Shown here: positions 9,001 through 13,572 of the stretch, piece after piece
How positions within the stretch are numbered: position 1 is the first letter of the stretch
Layout of the letters: the number at the start of each line of letters is the position of its first letter
From: Gonium pectorale
Lineage: Eukaryota; Chlorophyta; Chlorophyceae; Chlamydomonadales; Volvocaceae
Length of the DNA: 13,572 nucleotides
Direction of reading: 5' to 3'
Assembly: GCA_001584585.1 (NCBI GenBank)
Contig: LSYV01000019.1
Span: forward strand, 1,252,239-1,265,810
Translations under genes and position numbers: made by a program
Notes under the pieces: model-generated
What the model saw: only the letters and a program-made list of their open reading frames with translations
Told to the model about the DNA's origin: nothing
The model's database searches: none

Positions 9001-12000
9001 CTCTGCACCCTTTATCCAGGAGTCAGGCCTGAAACTCATATGCAGCCATGTGCGAACCCGCGAGTCGGCGTCCGACAGCTCCGGCCCTGCCATTTTCTGC
9101 CACACCCGGTCATTCATTGGCACTACATGCGACTGAAATGTGTGAAGACTGTCTCCTGTCCTGGCAGAGTCATTGGGAATCCCTCGACATCCCCGGCCTG
9201 TCACTGCGTTTGTTGGGCCAAGGTTGCCGGCTTTGCCGCACCTTGCCCTTCACCGCCAATGTGTGTGCCAGCAGTTGCGCCAGCGTGCCGGGAGTCTGCG
9301 ACCGCAGGACCGCGCAGACGGCGGTGGCGGCGCTCATGGCGGCGGCATTGGCCTCGTCGGCGCCGGGCGTGTCCGCGACGGCGGCAGCGGCTGCTGGGCA
9401 CATCTCCGGCGCGTTGGAGTATCTCAGCATCCGCAGGGAGGCTGCAGCGGGGCAGAGGCCACGGGTTGCAAGTCCGTCAAAGCCGGGGAGGGGGGCCATG
9501 GACAACGTGCGACGATGGGGCGCGGAAAGAGTCTGCAGAGGAGCGGAGAAGTGGAGTCCACGGCAGTGGAGTGCTGGCATCGGCTTGAGACAGGCTGTGC
9601 AGTTGCTGACGGGTGCTGTGTTCAAGCCCCTGATTACCTGACGCTGAACGAAACAAAGACTAAAGCACAGACTGGGAACTCAGCCCGCGTCAGGTGTCTG
9701 CGGTGGTACCCAGTGCCTGCTGCGCGCGCCGCCCACCTGCCCCCAGCACCAGCCGGCAGTTCCGAACCTCCCACAGGAGCTGCCGGCTCGCGACCGAGCC
9801 CGGCGCGACGCTGCCGTTGACAATGCCGCCCCCGCCACCGCCGCCCACCACAGCGGCCTCAGCGTAGCGTCCCAAGCAGCTGTCCCTCCAGCCCTGCAGT
9901 TCTGTGGTGCCCGTCAGGCCGGCGCTCGCCGCCGCCACGTCGGCCCACGCGGACAGCAGCAGCGGCGGGCTCGTGCCCCCACGCAGCGTCAGGCGCTGGA
10001 GCTGGACTATGACCGCGGAGCTGCTGGCGCCGGCGGCGTCGGCGGCAGTGGAGGGCGACGGAGTGGGCGCATCCACGGCAGGCGCCGGCTGCACCAGCGG
10101 CAGTCCCGCCGTGTCGAGCTGCACGGCCTCGCCCGTCGTCGGGCCCGCCAGCGTCACGTTGTACGATAGCCTGGCGCCGTACTGTAAGGCACGGGGGCAT
10201 GTGGGCAAGTGCGCATGGCATTGGCGGTTACACCGACAGTAAGAAAAGGTATGCCGAATGCGAAAGCATAGTGGGGATACGTCCCTCACCCGTCAAACAT
10301 GATGTTTCTTGCTCGATGTCGTAGTAAACGACACCACAAGGCAGTCTTGCCCGGAAGTTCCATGGACTGCCGCACTATGAGGAGTAGGTCACCCTAGCTT
10401 TCCTTACGTTACAATTTGGAAAAGCACAGAGAAAAGTCGGCCGCGCCCACCTACCTTTGGCCAGATGTCAGGCTGAAGGGTGATGTTCGCTGTAACCAGG
10501 ATGATCCGCGGCCCGCCCGCCCACGACTCCTGCACGTGTGAGGTCCGGCGTGGGCAGGGCACGATATGATTTATGAGCAGGACCTTGACAAAGCAAAGGA
10601 GCGCACTACGGGAGCCAGATGGCACGGCGCGGTCCGTTCAGCCCCTGCCAACGTGGCAAGCGGCCGCCGCGCCCATCACAGCGCAGGAGAAAGCATCGCG
10701 CGGTTGGGTACACGAAGCAGGTGCAGGACGCGCGGTGGGGGGAGTTGGGGTAGCTGCTCCATGCTATAAAGTGTGGAACGGATGACCGGCTCCCGCAAGG
10801 CGCTGGCGGCCCGACCCAACCATCGGCCCCGCCACCACACCTGCAAGAGTGCCAGCAGCTGGCCCGCGTTGGACGCCACCGCGAAGCTGCTCAGGGGCAG
10901 GGGCGGCGAGGCGGCAATGCTGCCGTTGACGCTGGCAGCCACCAGCAGTCCCGCCGGAGAGGGCGACAGAAGGTTAAATTCAAAGTTTTGCGGCGGCGTG
11001 ACGATCGGCTCCGTAGAGCCGGATGAGTTGTAGGACAAGATGTAGTCACCCACCCAGCTCCAGGCCGTGCTGCCACCCATGGCGTCTGGCACCTGCGGAG
11101 CGGGTCGTTGAGGGTACCGGGTTCCGGGTTGTGCACGACGTTGGCCGACTTGTCAGCAACCAGGACACGGCTTGCGGCACGGCACGGCTCACGGTCACGG
11201 ACTCCACTCGCGCTGCACAGAGGCTCGCAGCGAGGGCATCACAGACGACACCAGGGGCCTTGCACACAGGGGCCTTGCACACAGGGGCCTTGCACACAGG
11301 GGCCTTGCACACAGGGGCCTTGCACACAGGGGCCTTGCACACAGGGGCCTTGCACACAGGGGCCTTGCACACAGGGGCCTTGCACACAGGGGCCTTGCAC
11401 ACAGGCCCGCGTTTCAGTGGGCCCACAGCGCCACCCGCCCATCCACTCAGCACTGGCCGCGTGACGCGCCAGCGGTGTGTGCCATACGCAAGAGACCAAA
11501 CCGCGCATGCAGGGGACCGCACCGCTGCAAACCACGAGGTGAGCAGGCCCCTCTCCGGCCCTCCCCGCTACCACTCTCCCAGTTGCTCACATAGGACAAG
11601 CTGCTCAGGAAGTCGAGGACCCACGCCGCGCTGTCCCGCTCGATGGCGCTGAGCGACAGCAGCCGCTGGTACCAGTACCCCAAGTAGCTGCGGGCGGGAG
11701 GGGAACGTGCGGGAACGTTTCCGCTGCTTCACGCGTCAGGTCGGAAGTCCGCAAACCAATTCAATCTAACGGCAGAGAATTGCAGCATGCGCCTGTCTTT
11801 AGCTGCCCTGTTCCTTGACATCCGCTCTGCACACTGGGGGCCGTGGCTGCGTCAAAGCGCAAGCGCATTTGCTCTCTGCAGACCCCTCAGCCCCCTCCAT
11901 TCCACCTCGGTATGCGCCTCGCAGCCCGTGCGAGCACATATACCCTTCCTCTCCGCCCGGCTCGCTCCTCCCCACCCGAAGCGACCCGCGAGGCGGCCTA

Positions 12001-13572
12001 TGCACCTTAAAGCCTCGAGTGTGGCGATCTGCCTGGCCCGGAGGCCGATCAGCTGCAGCCCCGCGCCGCCGCTTCTGCAGATACGTGCGAATGCAGGCAA
12101 GGGGCAATAAGCAACCAGCACAGTCAGCGCGCCTTTGAGATCAGGTCCCGCTGCGGGTCCGGAAGGGCGGGATGCACAAGCCCGCGTGCTATACAAGTAG
12201 GCTCAGTACAAAGGCCTTGAAATACTGTTAGCATGGATTTCACACCTTACTGGGTCCCAGGGGGCTTCGGCGGTGGCCTGCTTCCCTTTTCTCTAACTGA
12301 TACGCAGGCGATATCACCACGCCGCCAACATCTATGACGCCGTCACAGAGCGCTTGTCGGTTGTCTGATGCCGCATCAGTGACGCGCACCACCAGCGCCA
12401 TGCTTGTCGGCGGAGTGGGTGCTACCCACGAATGAAATGTAGCCCCCATAAGCCCTACGACGGTGCCTCCTCAACACAGAAGACAACAAACACTCGGCCC
12501 CTGCACTGGTTGGTCATACTCGCACCCCTACCTGTCGGCGCCCACGTAGTAATGGAAATTCACAAGCAATCCAAGAGGCCAGCTGGCGGGCGGCCCAGGC
12601 GCCGCCCTGACGATCGAAAGGTCCGCCACCACCAGCACCGGCAGGCCCTTCCACACCGGCGCGCTGGCGATGGAGCCCAGCCCCGCTGCCGGCTGTGCTC
12701 TCGCGGCCTCGGCCGCAGCCGCCGCCAGCGGAGGCAGCTGCGCGCCGCCGGACTGGAGGAGTTCCCAGCCGGCCCGCAGCCCAAAGGCGTCGCGCCGGAG
12801 CCGCGTGTCGAGCTCGGTGGCGCCGCGGACCGCGCCCGCCAGCGTGACGTTACGGTAGACCACCGCCAGCGGCACCGCGTCGTCGTCGCCCGGCGCCGGC
12901 GCTGCGCGCTGCGGCGTGGGGCTGGCGGGGAGGGAGATGTTGGCGGCGAGTGTCAGCAGCACGCGTGCGTGGCCGGGCTGCAGCGCCTGCAGCGCGGACA
13001 GCAGCTGGGCGCCGCTGGAGACCGTCGCCGTGCCGCAGGGGGCCAGGGCGGGTAATGCTCTCCCCGTGCTGCTGTTACTGCTGCTGCCGCCGACAGCCGC
13101 GAGCAGGGCGGCCCAGTCGTCGGGGGGGCACGTGACGTTGAGGCCCACGGCCGCAGAGGTGGGTGCCGTGAGGCGGGGGTAGTAGAGGTAGCCGGGGCCG
13201 GCCTGTGGGGTGGAATCGGGACAGTCGGGGGATGATATTGAATGCAAAGGCATGCTCGAGAATGGGGCGACAACGCGAACAGCGTGTTACAGCTGGCAGG
13301 CGGGATTGGAAGGAGAGGCACCGCGCGTCGGGGAGCCTGACGGTGTAACCCGGCCAGGCCAGCACGTGACGCTACCTACGACACCAATGCATTCGCACCT
13401 CGAGGCCTGCAACGGGCCAGGTCGAGGACGGGACAAAGGTGCACTCCCGCTCGGCAAGAGACCACAGCGCCGAGCAGTTTGTCACGCGCAGGGTGACGTT
13501 GAGGAGTAGCACATGCTGTCTGGCTGCTTCAGCAGGTTTCGACGGCAGCCACAGGCCGGGGTCGCGGCCGAG
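2974..13572 (-). CDS. Receptor-like protein kinase (TKL-like) with beta-strand-rich ectodomain, 5' partial
   Basis: Single-pass membrane kinase; its role would be ligand sensing outside and Ser/Thr (or Tyr) phosphorylation inside. Exons, minus strand: >13572-13399, 13202-12532, 11687-11591, 11092-10841, 10529-10455, 10181-9737, 9441-9242, 8834-8642, 8329-7908, 7500-7198, 6956-6866, 6634-6448, 6175-5560, 5244-4540, 4370-4329, 4146-4031, 3509-3329, 3051-2974. Every junction is GT-AG and keeps phase; the sum is 4,848 nt (1,615 codons plus stop). By comparison with the downstream copy, about 67 N-terminal residues including the signal peptide lie beyond the window. Residue numbers below count from the first codon in the window. 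Least certain points: donors GTCCGT (7907) and GTCGTT (7197), the exon 7 end (9242 or 9254), and the C-terminus (if the last intron is retained, translation stops at 3296-3298). Domain evidence is given in the sub-entries. Confidence 0.82.
3719..3786. repeat. 17-bp tandem repeat, 4 units (intron 16)
   Basis: Units GGTCGGTCGCAGGCACA with few substitutions at 3719, 3736, 3753 and 3770. They lie in the 521-bp intron 16 (4030-3510), just beside a 12-bp array. Confidence 0.88.
3787..3845. repeat. 12-bp tandem repeat, ~5 units (intron 16)
   Basis: Units AGGATCAGCAGC with small variation (first unit 11 bp), directly abutting the 17-bp array. Intronic on the minus-strand gene. Confidence 0.85.
4591..5127 (-). 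other. Kinase insert 2 (between catalytic loop and DFG)
   Basis: About 180 residues (1282-1460) in exon 14 between NNVLLKATQP and RFVFKIADFG. It is Ala/Pro/Ser/Gly-rich, contains GCCGGC-type simple repeats, and shows no recognised domain. The uninterrupted frame over 705 bp with flanking kinase motifs in the same phase supports a genuine coding insertion, though an unseen intron cannot be excluded. Confidence 0.65.
5623..6042 (-). other. Kinase insert 1 (N-lobe/C-lobe boundary)
   Basis: About 140 residues (1082-1221) inserted in exon 13 between the alpha-D region (TLKAALQRGHF) and the segment leading to alpha-E. The frame stays open but the composition is Ala/Ser/Gly/Pro-rich. A good donor (CCG|GTGAGG, phase 0, near 6024) lies at its start, so part of it might be an intron or retained alternatively. 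The exon end at 5560 (TTG|GTGAGC) is preferred because the frame stays open until there. Confidence 0.6.
7198..7500 (-). other. Juxtamembrane linker (exon 10)
   Basis: 101 codons between the membrane segment and the kinase. They are Gly/Pro/Ala-rich, with one more ordered stretch near the end (STVAEEIEAMMRKC) that could be a short helix packing on the kinase N-lobe. The acceptor is CGCTTGCAG. The donor GTCGTT is non-consensus; it was accepted because it joins exon 11 in phase. Confidence 0.6.
7908..8329 (-). other. Transmembrane helix and juxtamembrane region (exon 9)
   Basis: The membrane segment is residues ~724-748 (8267-8193): AIVGGAVGGGVGALCIAGVV and on, closed by the stop-transfer RGRRRRRE. 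Outside-in orientation follows from the N-terminal signal peptide and the positive-inside rule. Glycines 723, 727, 731 and 735 form a GxxxG ladder. The rest of the exon is a low-complexity Pro/Ala/Gly cytosolic linker ending FSMSFAAAQ. The acceptor (8331-8330) is chosen because it completes the single base left by exon 8; upstream AGs break phase. The donor GTCCGT is weak but keeps frame. Confidence 0.8.
8642..9441 (-). other. Extracellular stalk (exons 7-8)
   Basis: Exon 7 (9441-9242, acceptor CCGCTGCAG) and exon 8 (8834-8642, acceptor CCTCCCCGCAG, donor GTGAGT) encode about 130 residues rich in Ala, Ser and Thr with NTS and NST sequons, just before the membrane segment. Exon 7 contains an Ala-rich helix-like run and LAQLLAHTLA. 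Two donors keep phase for exon 7: AAG|GTGCGG (end 9242, chosen for its exonic AG) or GCG|GTGAAG (end 9254). No family match is recognised. Confidence 0.65.
9737..11687 (-). other. Ectodomain module B (exons 3-6)
   Basis: Exon 3 (11687-11591) starts after a strong acceptor (CCCGCCCGCAG) and is aromatic-rich (YLGYWYQRLL). Exon 4 (11092-10841) encodes residues 315-398 with sequons NSSG and NGSI and ends in NAGQLLALLQ. Exon 5 (10529-10455) encodes RIILVTANITLQPDIWPK. Exon 6 (10181-9737) opens with YGARLSYNVTLAG and later has LQRLTLRGG. The chain QLLALLQ / RIILVTANITL / YNVTLAG matches module A's QLLSALQ / RVLLTLAANISL / YRNVTLAG. This parallel is also what fixes the exon 4 donor (CAG|GTGTGG) rather than reading further. 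It argues for an internal duplication. Function unknown; possibly carbohydrate binding. Confidence 0.72.
11251..11400. repeat. 15-bp minisatellite, 10 units (intron 3)
   Basis: Ten head-to-tail units of ACAGGGGCCTTGCAC; only the first differs at its first base. It lies inside intron 3 (11590-11093). Because 15 is a multiple of three and no frame of the unit contains a stop, several frames on both strands stay open through it, producing spurious repetitive ORFs. Confidence 0.95.
11688..12531 (-). other. Intron 2, unusually long (844 bp)
   Basis: Donor GTAGGG at 12531 and acceptor CCCGCAG before 11687 join exons 2 and 3 in phase. It is the longest intron of the gene. A short open stretch inside (about 12402-12244) could be spliced as a phase-neutral cassette but has weak sites. 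Nothing else is recognised here. Confidence 0.6.
12532..13572 (-). other. Ectodomain, N-terminal part and module A (exons 1-2)
   Basis: Exon 1 remnant (13572-13399, residues 1-58) and exon 2 (13202-12532, residues 59-282). Residues ~60-115 include NVTCPPDDW and an Asn/Ser-rich linker. Module A (about 116-270) reads as alternating hydrophobic strands: TVSSGAQLLSALQAL, then VLLTLAANISLPA, then VVYRNVTLAGAV and LPVLVVADLSIVR. The same order recurs in module B. Strand-turn repeats of this kind resemble parallel beta-helix (pectin-lyase-like) surface domains of algae; that fold is inference. Several N-glycosylation sequons support an extracellular location. Exon 2 ends with two bases (AG) that the first base of exon 3 completes to Ser. 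Confidence 0.7.
13027..13572. repeat. Right copy of the tandem gene duplication
   Basis: Counterpart of 1-564. It covers the 3' part of exon 1, intron 1 and the start of exon 2 of the complete gene. In the compared coding part the predicted replacements are few (for example F/V, T/A and G/R in exon 2), fitting a fairly recent duplication with both frames kept open. Confidence 0.92.

Noticed and set aside
10764..10769. Plus-strand TATAAA
   Set aside because: It lies within intron 4 of the minus-strand gene, and no plus-strand gene follows.
11023..11652. Repeat-protein ORFs through the minisatellite, both strands
   Set aside because: Open only because the 15-bp unit lacks stops. The minus-strand gene splices this region out with good sites and matching phase.
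12244..12402. Possible cassette exon inside intron 2
   Set aside because: An acceptor at 12403 and a donor GTGAAA could keep phase, but both sites are weak. The direct exon 2 to exon 3 join is in phase and gives a natural sequence.

Overview
The window looks like GC-rich nuclear DNA of a volvocine green alga (Chlamydomonas/Volvox relatives). Coding exons are short to medium, use G/C-ending codons, are separated by GT-AG introns of mostly 170-520 bp, and carry Ala/Gly/Pro-rich in-frame insertions. There is no bacterial operon logic, and no rRNA, tRNA, CRISPR or transposase was found. The species assignment is inference.

One gene fills most of the window. It lies on the minus strand from beyond base 13572 down to about 2974 and encodes a single-pass, receptor-like protein kinase. 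I could build a phase-consistent 18-exon model with 1,615 codons plus stop inside the window; the first ~67 residues lie outside. In order it encodes: a secreted, sequon-rich ectodomain with two related beta-strand-rich modules (exons 1-6), a stalk (exons 7-8), a transmembrane helix with a glycine zipper and an Arg-rich stop-transfer (exon 9), a juxtamembrane linker (exons 9-10), and a TKL-like kinase domain (exons 11-17) with two large in-frame insertions and a catalytic loop reading HGD instead of HRD. A short C-terminal exon (18) is probable.

The left edge (765 down to 1) holds the 5' end of a second, head-to-tail copy of the same gene: start codon, signal peptide, exon 1 and part of exon 2. 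Bases 1-564 match 13027-13572 at about 95-96% in exons, so the window spans roughly one unit (~13.0 kb) of a tandem gene duplication. A TATA-like motif at 949-956 and the first downstream AUG at 765 define a likely promoter and start for this copy.

Between the two genes (766-2973) about 2.2 kb holds the 3' flank of the upstream copy and the promoter of the downstream copy; no credible third gene was seen. Tandem repeats sit in introns: a near-perfect 15-bp x10 minisatellite in intron 3, and adjacent 17-bp x4 and 12-bp x~5 arrays in intron 16.

The two genes are paralogs, not a pathway. Both should make surface receptors whose ectodomain binds an unknown cue (possibly a wall or matrix glycan, inference only) and whose cytosolic kinase relays it.
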